From Streptomyces sp. ISL-96 (lineage in GTDB: Bacteria; Actinomycetota; Actinomycetes; Streptomycetales; Streptomycetaceae), in NCBI RefSeq assembly GCF_018614035.1, contig NZ_JAGGPA010000003.1, forward strand, positions 1-64,000: a DNA stretch of 64,000 nt, given 5' to 3'. A model generated the notes under the pieces. The model ran no database searches. It had not been told where the DNA came from and saw only the letters and a list, made by a program, of their open reading frames with translations. Shown here piece after piece: positions 1 through 9,546 of the stretch; the first letter of the stretch is position 1; each line of letters starts with the position of its first letter. Made by a program: the position numbers and the translations under genes.

Positions 1-127
1 ACGCTTGTAGGGGGACGGCCCAAAGAAAAACGCCCTGCACGGGGGGTGGGGGAGTGGCGCGGGTGGGTTTGGTGGCTGTCGGGTGAGTGGGGGGGAGCGC
101 GGTCTATTTGGGGGGTGGCCCGGCCCC

Positions 128-350
128 CGCCTCAGCGACTGCGGCGACGGCCGCTGGTGCAGGACCCCCATTCCCACGCACACGAGCACCCACGAGCGGT
201 GTACGGCCGAACCTTCCGGTCGACCTGCGGACCGGCCGGTCCGCAGGTGCGACGCATCAGTTGAATGGGGGGACTCAGGCGGGTATGGCGTCCACCCCGA
301 CCGGTGGCCGGTTGGGCCGCAAGCAGGTTGCTGATGTGGGTGGGTGGAGG
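128..350 (+). repeat. Diverged block A, copy 1 (inverted relative to 1695-1924)
   Basis: The plus strand here aligns by eye with the minus strand of 1695-1924. Shared segments include ggtcgacctgcggac and ttgaatggggggactc, followed by a conserved run that includes ggccgcaag and gtgggtgggtgg. Identity is high in patches and low between them, as expected for an old duplication. Confidence 0.65.
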
Positions 351-784
351 GGCACCCAGGGGTCAGCGGTCCTGCCGACGGCCCGACCGGACGGGCTGCC
401 CGGCCCGCAGGCGGGCGGCTCGACACTCACGGCTCGTTGGCGCTTTCGGCCGGGCGGGATGGGACGAACCCAGCAGAAGGCGAACATGAGCGTACCTTTT
501 GCCCCGCTTTCAACCCATAGGAGAGTCATCGGTGTGCGTCATGTACTGGGTTCGGTTCACACCAGCGGCCGGGTGCGGGCTCCACGTGCACCCAACTCCC
601 CACCACGCCAACTGCACCTCGTGGGCCCGCGCCGGTAGGGGTCGCGATCCGACCGGTGGGCGAATGGCCGGGCTGGGCAGTGAGGTTGGCGTGCCAGAGG
701 GGGGTTGCCGTGAGCCGCGGCCACGAGCAACGAGGCGGTCCGCTTTCGTCGTTGGTGAAGCCGTCGGTTCGAGGCTCCGGAACG

Positions 785-890
785 CGACGAACCAGCACTT
801 GATGAGCGACAACGCCCCTCCAGCCCCACCCATCCCACTCATTACGCCTCGCGCCATCATGGAAGCGTTTCGACCCGCAGCCGGGGCGGA
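785..890 (-). repeat. Diverged block B, copy 1
   Basis: This block aligns in the same orientation with 1530-1640. Common segments are cacttgatga, gcccctccag and ggaagcgtttcg. A shorter third match starts with ggaacgcgatgaa near 1040. It has no intact coding potential. Confidence 0.6.
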
Positions 891-1085
891 GTTGCTGCGG
901 CGGCTGTGGCTGGGATGACGACCGTCAAGCCCATCGGACTGGCGGGGGGAAATTCGCTGGCTGGAAGCGGCAAGGACGCCCATTCCCGCCACCACGCCGC
1001 TCAGGGTTTCGGTCAGTGCAACGGCCCCCTCCGGGGCGTCGGAACGCGATGAATCCGGCACTCGGTGAAATCCCAAAACTCCTCA

Positions 1086-1290
1086 CGTGCCGTCGATTGC
1101 CCAGTTCAGCAGCCGGTTGCAGGTCGAGCGACAGCAGAACGATCTGGTCACAGGCACCGTCCGTCCCACCACAGCGCGCCGGCCAGCGACCCCGTGATCA
1201 CCAGCAGCGTGGCGAAGCCGCAGCCGTTCTCCTGCGCGACGGCAGTCTCTCGCCACTCGAACTCCTCGCTCTACGTCCCTGCCAGCCTGC
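1086..1290 (-). pseudogene. Broken SMI1/KNR4 (SUKH)-like protein fragment
   Basis: Read on the minus strand, this segment gives EEFEWRETAVAQENGCGF and then LLVITGSLAGALWWDGR, after which a stop appears. One base over, the reading continues as CDQIVLLSLDLQ. An in-frame stop also sits just before EEFEW where a Trp codon would fit. The pattern of a Gly-Phe-rich strand followed by WWDGR resembles the C-terminal part of SMI1/KNR4 (SUKH) proteins, common in Streptomyces as immunity-type proteins. The family call is from recollection and uncertain. The frameshift and stops show it is not functional as read. Confidence 0.35.
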
Positions 1291-1396
1291 CAAGCCGCCA
1301 TGCGCGAAAGCTCAGCTCGTCATCCGTTTCGGGTACGAGTCAGGGTGCGGAAAGGGGTAGAGACAGCAGGTCGCGCCGTGTATCGCCATGGTCAGC

Positions 1397-1545
1397 TCAC
1401 CACCAGCCCTGCGCGCCGCGCTCCAGTCTGCGGACGACTCCGCCCGAGCGCACCTCCAGCAGATACTGGCGGTACCCGGCGGAAAACGAGACGTTGAGCT
1501 CGCTCCACCAGCCCGTTCCGGGCTGGGAACGCAACCAACCCCGCA
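1397..1545 (-). pseudogene. Unidentified C-terminal coding fragment
   Basis: The minus strand reads through GTGWWSELNVSFSAGYR and EVRSGGVVRRLERG to a TGA at 1397-1399, with third codon positions almost all G or C. There is no start codon with a ribosome-binding site, and the upstream end merges into repeat block B. I do not recognise the family. It may be the tail of a gene lost to rearrangement, or chance. Confidence 0.2.
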
Positions 1546-1640
1546 CTTGATGAATCCCAGTGCCCCTCCAGTCCCATCCGTCTCACCCGTTGCGCCTCGG
1601 GCCAACACGGAAGCGTTTCGGCCCACATCGGCTCCCGCGT
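1530..1640 (-). repeat. Diverged block B, copy 2
   Basis: This is the same-orientation partner of 785-890, with matches at cacttgatga, gcccctccag and ggaagcgtttcgg. It lies directly next to block A copy 2, so the two blocks probably formed one ancestral unit of about 400 bp. Confidence 0.6.
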
Positions 1641-1694
1641 CTCCGCGTGGACCGCCGACTGGCGTGGCGGATTCGCACGTGCCTCGCCGTTCGG

Positions 1695-1924
1695 TGCGCC
1701 ACCACCCACCCACACCAGCAACGGGCTTGCGGCCCAGCCGATCACCGGCCGGGGTGGACGCCGAACCGGCCCGAGTCCCCCCATTCAACTGTCGCGCCCC
1801 ACCTGCACGACCATGAGTCCGCAGGTCGACCTGGCAGGCCAGCTGGCCGTCAGCGTGGGTGCGCGTGTGCGTCGGAATGGGGATGTCGCACCAGCGGCCG
1901 TTCCCGTCAGCCGCTGAGCCTGGG
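1695..1924 (-). repeat. Diverged block A, copy 2
   Basis: This is the inverted partner of 128-350. On the minus strand it is followed directly by block B (1530-1640). Near the first copy of A, block B also lies in minus orientation although A is plus, so one unit has been rearranged. Confidence 0.65.
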
Positions 1925-2267
1925 GCCGAGCCGCCCCCTGGACGTGGTGCGCCCCACTCACCGAGCCCGCCACCCGGGAACGGTGAACGGCCACTCGCCG
2001 GAGTTTTCCCGTGGGCTCCCCCCGGGGGCCGCCCCCCAGAAGCATTGCGGCGGAGGGTCGGCAGTCAAGGGTGAAGCGCAGCGCAATCGCCGCAGGCGAC
2101 GCGACGCAGGAGCGCCCTTTACCGGCGGGCCTCCGACGCCACACTTACATGTGGCGGCCCCCAACGCAGACGCGACCAACGCCCCGGGTCGCCCGAAGCC
2201 GACCTCCCCGCTCGCGCCCCGTACGTTCCTGCACCCCGCTAAGCGATATGACTGGTAGACAGCGGTA

Positions 2268-2753
2268 ATGACCTACTACGCAGACCTGACGCCGTACACC
2301 TACGACACTGACGAATCCGCGGCGCAAGAAGCAGCCGCGCCCGTCGGCGGCTCTCGTGACTCTGGCAAGTCCAGTGAGTCCGGGGAGTCCGGTGAGTCCG
2401 GTGACTCTCGGGACTTTCGTGGGCTTCCTCAGGTGAATGTGGGCTGGCTCGCGCGTGTCAGGCCGTACGCCAAGGGCGATCCTCCTCCGCAACTGGTGGA
2501 AACGCTCAAGCAAATGCAACGCACCCACCGCGTCCAGCAGACCCGCGGCTACCACTTCTGCCCCTGGTGCGCCGCAAGGCTCCTCGGCCTCCTCGGCGCG
2601 CGCGACAACTGCCCTCGCGGCAGCGCCGAGATACGAGTCATCGGTGAAGGTGTCGTCTATGCCGCCCCGGAGCTGATCGCCCACTACGTCGAAGCCCACA
2701 ACTACGCACCACCGGCCGAATTCGTTCGAGCGGTCCTGGCGTCCAGGAGCTGA
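2268..2753 (+). CDS. DUF7919-like small cytoplasmic protein
   Basis: This 161-residue protein starts MTYYADLTPYTY and carries a core NVGWLARVRPY, then TRGYHFCPWCAARLLG with a CxxC pair that could bind zinc. This layout fits a Streptomyces family that I recall as DUF7919; its function is unknown. Between the N-terminal motif and the core, residues about 30-47 form a Ser/Gly/Glu-rich linker encoded by short tandem repeats of agtccggtg type. The ATG is chosen because it begins the conserved YYxDLxPY motif; the ribosome-binding site is weak. The next gene follows after about 70 bases on the same strand. Confidence 0.7.
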   Translation: MTYYADLTPYTYDTDESAAQEAAAPVGGSRDSGKSSESGESGESGDSRDFRGLPQVNVGWLARVRPYAKGDPPPQLVETLKQMQRTHRVQQTRGYHFCPWCAARLLGLLGARDNCPRGSAEIRVIGEGVVYAAPELIAHYVEAHNYAPPAEFVRAVLASRS

Positions 2754-2825
2754 CTCCCCCCTCACACCCAACCCCCACCCCCTTATTCGGTGGTGGCCGG
2801 CGGCGCCACCCGCCACGATCAGAAG

Positions 2826-3470
2826 ATGCGCGGCATATTCCTTGAGACAGAACGGCTCGTCCTTCGTGCGTTCGGTGAGTGCGAAGCCGAGGCGGAAGAC
2901 AGCGACGTCGAACGGCTCGTCCGCCTCGACAGTGATCCCGACGTCATGCGCTTCATCAACGGAGGCCGGCCCACCTCCCGCGCATTCGTCATCCAGCGCG
3001 TACTGCCGCAGCTGACGCACGACTATCCCTGCATCGGAACCCGCGGTTTCTGGGCTGCCGAGGAAAAAGCGACGGGAGCGTTCCTCGGATGGTTCGAGTT
3101 CCGGCCGCTGGCCGACGACAGCGCCGATGTCGTCGAGCTCGGGTACCGGCTCGGCCGGGCGGCCTGGGGGCGGGGTTACGCCACCGAGGGAGCCCGCGCC
3201 CTGATCGACAAGGGGTTCACCGACCTCGGCGTGCAGAAGGTGACCGCGGACACCATGTACGTCAACTCCCGTTCCCGGCGCGTGATGGAGAAGGCGGGCC
3301 TCCTCTTCGTACGCCGCTGGTTCGGGGAGTGGCCCGACAGCATCGACGGCTGGGAACAAGGGGACGTTGCGTACGCCCTGGAACGCAGTCAGTGGAAGGG
3401 TGGCTCCACCCACACCCGCCACACCTGCCACACCGGCCGCACCACTCACACCACCCACCGAGTCCAGTAA
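2826..3470 (+). CDS. GNAT-family N-acetyltransferase (RimJ/RimL type)
   Basis: This acetyltransferase uses acetyl-CoA to acylate an unidentified amine or protein N-terminus. The start MRGIFLETERLVLRAF is the classic RimJ/RimL beginning, followed by the acetyl-CoA-binding region LGYRLGRAAWGRGYATEGAR and a C-terminal NSRSRRVMEKAG motif. An upstream in-frame GTG at 2790 would add 12 unconserved residues, so the ATG at 2826 is preferred. The last 20 or so residues (HTRHTCHTGRTTHTTH) are a His/Thr-rich tail encoded by a CAC-rich tandem repeat, beyond the usual domain end, and probably arose by repeat expansion. The substrate cannot be inferred. Confidence 0.85.
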   Translation: MRGIFLETERLVLRAFGECEAEAEDSDVERLVRLDSDPDVMRFINGGRPTSRAFVIQRVLPQLTHDYPCIGTRGFWAAEEKATGAFLGWFEFRPLADDSADVVELGYRLGRAAWGRGYATEGARALIDKGFTDLGVQKVTADTMYVNSRSRRVMEKAGLLFVRRWFGEWPDSIDGWEQGDVAYALERSQWKGGSTHTRHTCHTGRTTHTTHRVQ

Positions 3471-3521
3471 TTCTCCTGCTCGTGTACGTACCGTGACCCT
3501 GACCAGGGATTATTACGTCCC

Positions 3522-4604
3522 GTGTTCACCAACCTCGTCACCGCCGTCGGCCTGGCCGTTCTTGCCTGGGCCCTCGTCCATGTCGCCCGCCTCGCCCTCC
3601 GCAACCAGCGGGCCAAGCGCTTCGACGCCACCGCCTACGGCCTCGTCCCCCGCGATCAGCTCGACAGCCGGCGCTCCGGACCGCCCCGCGACGAACCCGC
3701 GCTCCGGCTCGCCGTCGACGCCGCCTGCCAGGGCGACTGGGAGCCGGCCTCAGGCCTCCTGGCCTCTGCCTCGGACGACAAGGACTGGGAGTCGCGCTGG
3801 CGGCTCGTCGAAGTCTTCGCGGACGTCGCCGTCGAAGACGAGCGGTGGCTGCGGACCTGGCGCGCCGAGCGGCCGCAGGACGCGGACGCCGTGGTCGTAC
3901 ACGCACACGCCCTCCTCCTGCGCGCCTGGGCGGCGCGCGGTGTGAAGTACGCCGGGCAGACCTCGGACGGCCAGATGGCACTCTTCGCCGAGCTGCTGCC
4001 GACCGCGATGTACGCCGCCCAGGAGGCCGCCAAGCTGGCGCCGCGCGACCCTTGTCCGTGGATCACGATGGTCGCCGCCGCGCGCGGACTCGGGCTCTCG
4101 CACGACGAGTTCCGGCAGCTGTGGGCCGAACTCACCGCTCGCGCGCCGCAGCATTACGACGCGCACTGGCAGGCCCTCCAGTACTGGTCCCAGAAGTGGT
4201 ACGGCTCCCACAAGCTGATGTTCAAGTTCGCCAAGGAGGCGGCGCAGTCGGCGCCCGCCGGCAGCCTGCTCTCCGCCATCTGTCTGCACGCCGTCCACGA
4301 GGCCGTGCTCCAGGAGGGCGACCAGGCCTACCGCACCTGGGTCACCAAGCCGATGCTCGCCCGCGTCCAGGCAGATCTGGCCCAGGCGGCACTCGCGGCA
4401 CCCGACGATCACCGGCTGCCCCCGATACGGCACCTCCTCGCCGCGACCCTCGTGAAGACCGGGCGCTACGCCGAAGCCCTGGCACAGTTCCGGCTGATCG
4501 GCGGCTGGTGCGGAGCCGCCCCGTGGACCGACGCGAACGACCCCACGCTGGCCTTCGATCACGCCCGCGGCCTCGCCGCGCTGGGGTCCGGCCGCCGCCC
4601 GTAA
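3522..4604 (+). CDS. Membrane-anchored TPR-like protein of unknown function
   Basis: The 360-residue product has one N-terminal hydrophobic helix (residues about 3-25) followed by a basic stop and a long alpha-helical soluble part. Helices with Trp and Ala repeats (WRLVEVFADVAVEDERWL, ARGLGLSHDEFRQLW, HWQALQYWSQKWYGSH) recall DUF4034/TPR-like repeats. The first segment could be an uncleaved signal anchor, placing the helical part on the cytoplasmic or outer face; topology is unresolved. It starts at GTG 3522 and converges with the truncated DUF1330 gene only 14 bases after its stop. No catalytic motif was seen. Confidence 0.7.
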   Translation: MFTNLVTAVGLAVLAWALVHVARLALRNQRAKRFDATAYGLVPRDQLDSRRSGPPRDEPALRLAVDAACQGDWEPASGLLASASDDKDWESRWRLVEVFADVAVEDERWLRTWRAERPQDADAVVVHAHALLLRAWAARGVKYAGQTSDGQMALFAELLPTAMYAAQEAAKLAPRDPCPWITMVAAARGLGLSHDEFRQLWAELTARAPQHYDAHWQALQYWSQKWYGSHKLMFKFAKEAAQSAPAGSLLSAICLHAVHEAVLQEGDQAYRTWVTKPMLARVQADLAQAALAAPDDHRLPPIRHLLAATLVKTGRYAEALAQFRLIGGWCGAAPWTDANDPTLAFDHARGLAALGSGRRP

Positions 4605-4618
4605 GGGCGGACTGACAG

Positions 4619-4897
4619 TCATCCCGCCTGCCGCCGCATCCTCGCCGCCGTGTCCGCCGGGTCGTAACCGGGTGCGACCCCCTCGGCCAGGATCACGTCC
4701 CCGGTGATGTGCTTCGTACGCAGCGGCAGGATCTCCCGGTAGGCCTCGGAGTCGTACCAGTCCCGCGCCTTCTCGATGTCCGGGAAGCCGATGACGACCA
4801 GGTAGCCGGGCCACTCCCCCTCAAGGACTTCCACCTCCGTCCCATGGACGAGGAAGCGACGAGTGGCTAGCTCGTGACGTTCGTCCTCGCTGATGTG
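4619..4897 (-). pseudogene. DUF1330-family protein, 5'-truncated
   Basis: The minus strand encodes the C-terminal three quarters of a DUF1330 protein (EVEVLEGEWPGYLVVIGFPD, then EKARDWYDSEAY and ILPLR). Family-like sequence (HELATRRFLVHGTE) continues upstream of the first usable start, GTG at 4834, to a TGA at 4898-4900. That TGA directly follows an ATG, so the normal N-terminal strand of about 20 residues (AYW-type start) is missing. Either the gene is 5'-truncated or frameshifted, or a shortened 71-residue protein is made from the GTG. DUF1330 proteins are small ferredoxin-fold proteins of unknown function. Confidence 0.6.
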
Positions 4898-4946
4898 TCA
4901 CATCCTTCCGGGGAGCACCACCACCGTCGATTACCGCTCAGGTAAT

Positions 4947-4965
4947 GCGCACAATGCGTGTGCGC
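4947..4965. terminator. Weak hairpin between adh and the DUF1330 remnant
   Basis: A 7-bp stem gcgcaca/tgtgcgc with a 5-base loop lies 16 bases beyond the stop of the alcohol dehydrogenase. It could end that transcript but is short. Confidence 0.3.
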
Positions 4966-4980
4966 CCAACCCGCCGCAGA

Positions 4981-6066
4981 TCAGATCGTTGCCGTGTCGA
5001 TCACGAAGCGGTAGCGGACATCGCTCGCCAGGACCCGCTCGTACGCCTCGTTGATCTGGTCCGCGCGGATCAGTTCGATCTCCGCGCCCAGCCCGTGCCG
5101 CGCGCAGAAGTCGAGCATTTCCTGCGTCTCGGCGATACCGCCGATCATCGAGCCGGCCAGCGTCTTGTTGCCGCCGATCAGCGAGAACATGTTGATCGAG
5201 TTGGGCTCCTCCGGTGCGCCCACGTTCACGAACGCCCCGCCCACTTTGAGCAGGCTGAGGTACGCGTCCATGTCCAACGGCGCGGAGACCGTCGAGACGA
5301 TCAGGTCGAAGGAACCGGCCAGTTCCTCGAAGGTCTTCGGGTCGCTGGTCGCGTAGAAGTGGTCAGCGCCGAGCTTCAGCCCGTCCTCCTTTTTGCGGAG
5401 TGTCTGGCTCAGTACGGTCACCTCGGCGCCCAGCGCGTCCGCGATCTTGACGCCCATGTGCCCGAGGCCGCCCAGACCGAGGATCGCGACCTTCTTGCCC
5501 GGGCCCGCCTGCCAGTGCTTGAGCGGCGAGTAGAGGGTGATGCCGGCGCACAGCAGCGGCGCGGCGACGTCCAGGGAGAGGCCCTCCGGGATGCGGACCG
5601 CGTAGTTCTCGTCGACGACGAGGTGGGTGGAGTAGCCGCCGTACGTCGGCTCACCGTTCTTGTCGAGTGCGTTGTACGTACCGGTCATGCCCTTGGCGCA
5701 GTGCTGCTCCTGGCCCGCGAGGCAGGCCTCGCACGCGCGGCAGGAGTCGACGAAGCAGCCGACGCCGACGCGGTCACCGACGGCGTACTTGCTGACGCCG
5801 GGGCCGACCTCCGTGACGATGCCGGCGATCTCGTGGCCCGGAACCATCGGGTAGATGCCCTCGCCCCAGCCGTCACGGGCCTGGTGGATGTCGGAGTGGC
5901 AGATGCCCGCGTACTTGATCTCGATCATCACGTCGTGCTCACCGACCGGGCGGCGCGGTACGGAGATCCTCTCCAGCGGGGCCTTCGCGGAAGGGGCGGC
6001 GTATGCGGCGACAAGGGCGGGAGAGGAAGACGGGGACGAAGACTGGGACGAAAGAGAAGTGGTCAT
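4981..6066 (-). CDS. Zinc-dependent NAD(P)-linked alcohol dehydrogenase
   Basis: This 361-residue cytosolic oxidoreductase interconverts alcohols and aldehydes, and is closest in style to the YahK/cinnamyl-alcohol dehydrogenase branch. Catalytic zinc ligands are visible as GICHSD (Cys56) and GHE (77-79). The structural zinc lobe has Cys at about 109, 112, 115 and 123. The Rossmann nucleotide site is GLGGLGHMG at about 197-205. A Ser/Pro-rich 25-residue N-terminus precedes the enzyme domain. The ATG at 6066 gives the standard length. It is transcribed divergently from an XRE regulator 118 bases away, which is a plausible controller. The exact substrate is not evident. Confidence 0.9.
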   Translation of the reverse strand: MTTSLSSQSSSPSSSPALVAAYAAPSAKAPLERISVPRRPVGEHDVMIEIKYAGICHSDIHQARDGWGEGIYPMVPGHEIAGIVTEVGPGVSKYAVGDRVGVGCFVDSCRACEACLAGQEQHCAKGMTGTYNALDKNGEPTYGGYSTHLVVDENYAVRIPEGLSLDVAAPLLCAGITLYSPLKHWQAGPGKKVAILGLGGLGHMGVKIADALGAEVTVLSQTLRKKEDGLKLGADHFYATSDPKTFEELAGSFDLIVSTVSAPLDMDAYLSLLKVGGAFVNVGAPEEPNSINMFSLIGGNKTLAGSMIGGIAETQEMLDFCARHGLGAEIELIRADQINEAYERVLASDVRYRFVIDTATI

Positions 6067-6184
6067 GCCTAGAGGCTGCCTGAACTGCGGAGATCCACCC
6101 AGCCCCCTGTTGAACGTACGTCTGCTGTGCCTACCACTGGCGGGGACAGGATCACCGTCGTACGCCGGGTAATACTTGATTGCT

Positions 6185-7042
6185 ATGGACCAGCGCGCCG
6201 AACTGAGTGAGTTCCTCCGCCTCCGCCGTGCGCGGCTCAAGCCCGAGGACGTAGGCCTGCCCGACTTCGGCAGGCACCGCCGCGTCCCCGGTCTGCGCCG
6301 CGAGGAGCTGGCGCAGCTGGCGGGGGTCTCGGTGGCGTACTACACGCGCCTTGAGCAGGGCAACGGCCGCAATGTGTCCATGGAGGTACTGGACGCGATC
6401 GCCCGCGCCCTGCGGCTCTCCGACGCCGAGCGCGATCACCTCACCCACCTCGCCAAGCCGACGCAGAAGCGAAAGCGTTCGGCGATGCGGCCACAGCGCC
6501 TGCGGCCGGGGATCCAGCAGCTGATGGACGCGATGGACGGCGTGCCCGCGTACGTCGTGGGGCGGCGTACCGATGTCCTCGGCTGGAACCGCCTCGCCCG
6601 TGCGCTGTTCGGCGACTTCGCCGCGCTCCCCGCCGATGAACGCAACTTCGCCCGTCTCGTCTTCCTGGACGACAACTTCCGGGACGTGTACACCGACTGG
6701 GAGCACAAAGCGTGCGAGGTCGTCAGCTATCTGCGATTCGACGCGGGCTGCCATCCGGACGATCCGCTGCTGTCCGCGCTGGTCGGCGAGTTGTCGGTGA
6801 AGAGCGAGGTGTTCAGGAGCCTGTGGGCCGCGCACCACGTGAAGGACAAGGGCCACGGCACCAAGCGGCTGCACCACCCCCTGGTGGGTGACCTGACGCT
6901 GGCGTACGAGACGCTGAGGCTGCCCGACGACGAGGAACAGTCCCTGGTCACCTTCCACGCGGAGCCGGGATCGCCGTCGGAGGCGTCCCTTCGGCTGCTG
7001 GCGAGCTGGGGGACGGACGTGAATGTGGAGGTACGTGGATAA
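6185..7042 (+). CDS. XRE-family regulator with MmyB-like ligand-binding domain
   Basis: This 285-residue transcription factor has an N-terminal helix-turn-helix (residues about 10-70, including [20 protein letters not shown]) and a C-terminal MmyB-type domain with [12 protein letters not shown] and [15 protein letters not shown]. That architecture is very common in Streptomyces and usually regulates an adjacent oxidoreductase in response to a small, perhaps lipid-like, ligand. Divergent placement from the alcohol dehydrogenase supports that pairing. ATG 6185 is preferred over an upstream in-frame start because it begins the conserved [11 protein letters not shown] segment. Confidence 0.88.
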   Translation: MDQRAELSEFLRLRRARLKPEDVGLPDFGRHRRVPGLRREELAQLAGVSVAYYTRLEQGNGRNVSMEVLDAIARALRLSDAERDHLTHLAKPTQKRKRSAMRPQRLRPGIQQLMDAMDGVPAYVVGRRTDVLGWNRLARALFGDFAALPADERNFARLVFLDDNFRDVYTDWEHKACEVVSYLRFDAGCHPDDPLLSALVGELSVKSEVFRSLWAAHHVKDKGHGTKRLHHPLVGDLTLAYETLRLPDDEEQSLVTFHAEPGSPSEASLRLLASWGTDVNVEVRG

Positions 7043-7095
7043 GTGACCCGCCAGTGACCCTTCGCCGGGCGGCCGGCAACGAGGACACCGCCGCG

Positions 7096-7117
7096 GTGCG
7101 GGCCCGGAGGCCCGCAC
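7096..7117. terminator. Hairpin terminator between convergent genes
   Basis: A perfect 9-bp stem gtgcgggcc/ggcccgcac with loop cgga lies between the stops of the XRE regulator and the ABC ATPase and could serve both strands. Confidence 0.6.
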
Positions 7118-7141
7118 CTACGTTCCTGTCTCCCGCCGCCG

Positions 7142-7831
<690 letters not shown>

Positions 7832-7921
7832 GGGTGGGGTCAACTCCTGCTGTACGAAGAAGAGGAAGACGAGGAGGAACGGGGACGTCAGGGGCACGGG
7901 GACGTCAGGGGTACGGGTACG

Positions 7922-9382
7922 TCAGGCCACGCGGCGCAGCGCGTCGGCCGGCCGCAGTCTGGACGCGCGCCAGCCGCCGAAGCCGCCCGCGATCAGCCCG
8001 CCCGCGACGGCGAGTGCGACGGCGAGCCCGATGGTGGTGAGGGAGACGGGCGCGGTGAGCGCGATCTCGACGGCCTTGCCGGAGGCCTGCCGGAGCGGGC
8101 CTCCACCGCCGCCGGGGCCGGTCACGGTAGCGGCGGCACCACTGCCGCCACCGGCCGCTGTGCCCAGTTGCGCCGTAAGCGTGGGGCTGATCGCGGTGAC
8201 GAGGTACGCGCCGCCGACACCCACCGCGATTCCGAGCGCGCCGCCGAGCAGGCCGTTGGCCAGGGACTCGCCGACGACCTGGCGGGTGACGCGGCCGCTC
8301 TTCCAGCCGAGCGCCTTGAGCGTGCCGAATTCCTGTACGCGGCGACTGACCGCCGAGGAGGTGAGCAGCCCGGCCACCACGAAGGCGGCGACGAGCACCG
8401 TGATCGACAGCCACTTGCCGACGCTGGTGGCGAGGTCGGACGCGGTGGACAGGGAGCCGGAGACCGTGTCGGCGAGGTCGGCGGAAGTGGTGACGGTCGT
8501 ACCCGGAATGTTCTTCTGTACGGCCGACTTCACCTCGCCGATGCGCTGCGAGTCGGTGGCCCTGACGTAGACGGTGGTGACCTTGTTCTTGGCGTCGGCC
8601 AGGGTCTGAGCCTGCTTCAGCGGTAGGTACACATTCGCGGCGGCGTCGCCGCTGTCGGCCGTCGCGATGCCGATGATCTGGTATTTCGTACCGGAGATGG
8701 TGACGGTCTTGCCGGTCTTGAGCTTCTTCTCCTTGGCGTACGCGCTGTCGACGACGGCGACCTTCGCGTTGGTCTCGGACTCGGTGAACGTGCGTCCCGA
8801 GGTGATCTCGGAGGAGGTGAGCGGGCCGAGCGCGGGCTCGGTCACGTCGGTTCCGTAGACGGAGAAGGAGTCGACGCCGAACGCGGCGCCGCCGCCCCGC
8901 ACCGCGCCGCCACCGGCCCCGCCGGGTCCACCCGGTTGCGCGGGCTGCGCCTTGTCGACTTCGCCGCGCTTGAACTGGCCGCTGACCTTGAGGACCTGGA
9001 GGTTCAGGCCGCCGACCGCGTCCGCGACGCCGTCCTGGTCCGAGACCTTGCCGACCGTGGAGGACGCCAGGGTCTGGAAGCCCTGCACCATCACCCGGTC
9101 GCTGCTCTGTTCCTTGTCGTCACCGCTGTCCTTGGCGTCGAACTCGAAGCGCGGTTTACGGCTGGTGTCGTTCTCGCCGGGCGGCGCCGCGGCCTTGGTG
9201 ACCGTCATGTCGGTCCCGAGCCCGTACAGCGATTGAAGAACCTTGTCCTGGGCGCGGCCCATGCCGGCGGAGACCGAACTGACCACCATGACCAGGGCGA
9301 TGCCGAGGGCAAGGCCTGAGGCGACGACGAACGCCGCCTTTCTGCGGCGGCGCAGCTCGCGCCGGAGGTAGGTGAAGAACAT
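7922..9382 (-). CDS. ABC transporter permease, MacB/FtsX type
   Basis: The 486-residue permease has an N-terminal membrane helix (VVASGLALGIALVMVVSSVSA), a large extracytoplasmic MacB-PCD-like domain with Gly-rich insertions (about residues 45-290), and three C-terminal membrane helices of the FtsX domain (starting about residue 340, with a conserved SSAVSRRVQEFGTLKALGW loop). It forms a homodimer with the downstream ATPase. Actinobacterial relatives export peptides or act in cell-envelope stress; no substrate can be read here. Start ATG 9382 precedes basic residues typical of the family. Confidence 0.9.
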   Translation of the reverse strand: MFFTYLRRELRRRRKAAFVVASGLALGIALVMVVSSVSAGMGRAQDKVLQSLYGLGTDMTVTKAAAPPGENDTSRKPRFEFDAKDSGDDKEQSSDRVMVQGFQTLASSTVGKVSDQDGVADAVGGLNLQVLKVSGQFKRGEVDKAQPAQPGGPGGAGGGAVRGGGAAFGVDSFSVYGTDVTEPALGPLTSSEITSGRTFTESETNAKVAVVDSAYAKEKKLKTGKTVTISGTKYQIIGIATADSGDAAANVYLPLKQAQTLADAKNKVTTVYVRATDSQRIGEVKSAVQKNIPGTTVTTSADLADTVSGSLSTASDLATSVGKWLSITVLVAAFVVAGLLTSSAVSRRVQEFGTLKALGWKSGRVTRQVVGESLANGLLGGALGIAVGVGGAYLVTAISPTLTAQLGTAAGGGSGAAATVTGPGGGGGPLRQASGKAVEIALTAPVSLTTIGLAVALAVAGGLIAGGFGGWRASRLRPADALRRVA

Positions 9383-9458
9383 GGCGCGAAGCTATGGGCG
9401 CCGCGTGATGGCTGGATAAGGCCGGGCTGAGAGCCGCATGAGAAGCCGGGAACGCGAA

Positions 9459-9496
9459 CGGCGGGCGCCGCCCCGAAGTTGGGGTGACGCCCGCCG
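9459..9496. terminator. Hairpin terminator after the L,D-transpeptidase gene
   Basis: The arms cggcgggcgccgcccc and ggggtgacgcccgccg form a long stem with two mismatches, 51 bases beyond the stop of the L,D-transpeptidase gene. It separates that gene from the ABC exporter operon. Confidence 0.6.
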
Positions 9497-9546
9497 CCGT
9501 ACTGCCTACGGGCAACGCGGGAAGGTTGCCGGGAAAGCTGCTCGGA

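Larger units (their letters stand above)
1..2267. other. Gene-free region with diverged repeats and decayed coding fragments
   Basis: No reading frame here has convincing start, length and codon pattern for an intact gene. The stretch contains two diverged copies of a roughly 220-bp block in inverted orientation (about 128-350 and 1695-1924), two to three copies of a roughly 100-bp block (785-890, 1530-1640, partly 1038-1075), and short protein-like fragments on the minus strand that are broken by stops and frameshifts. It looks like a graveyard of duplicated, decaying sequence. The last 300 bases before 2268 have C/G-rich hairpin-prone sequence but no gene. Confidence 0.6.

Noticed and set aside
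2145..3458. A 437-codon minus-strand frame opposite the DUF7919-like and GNAT genes
   Set aside because: It contains no recognisable domain and mirrors two genes with clear motifs.
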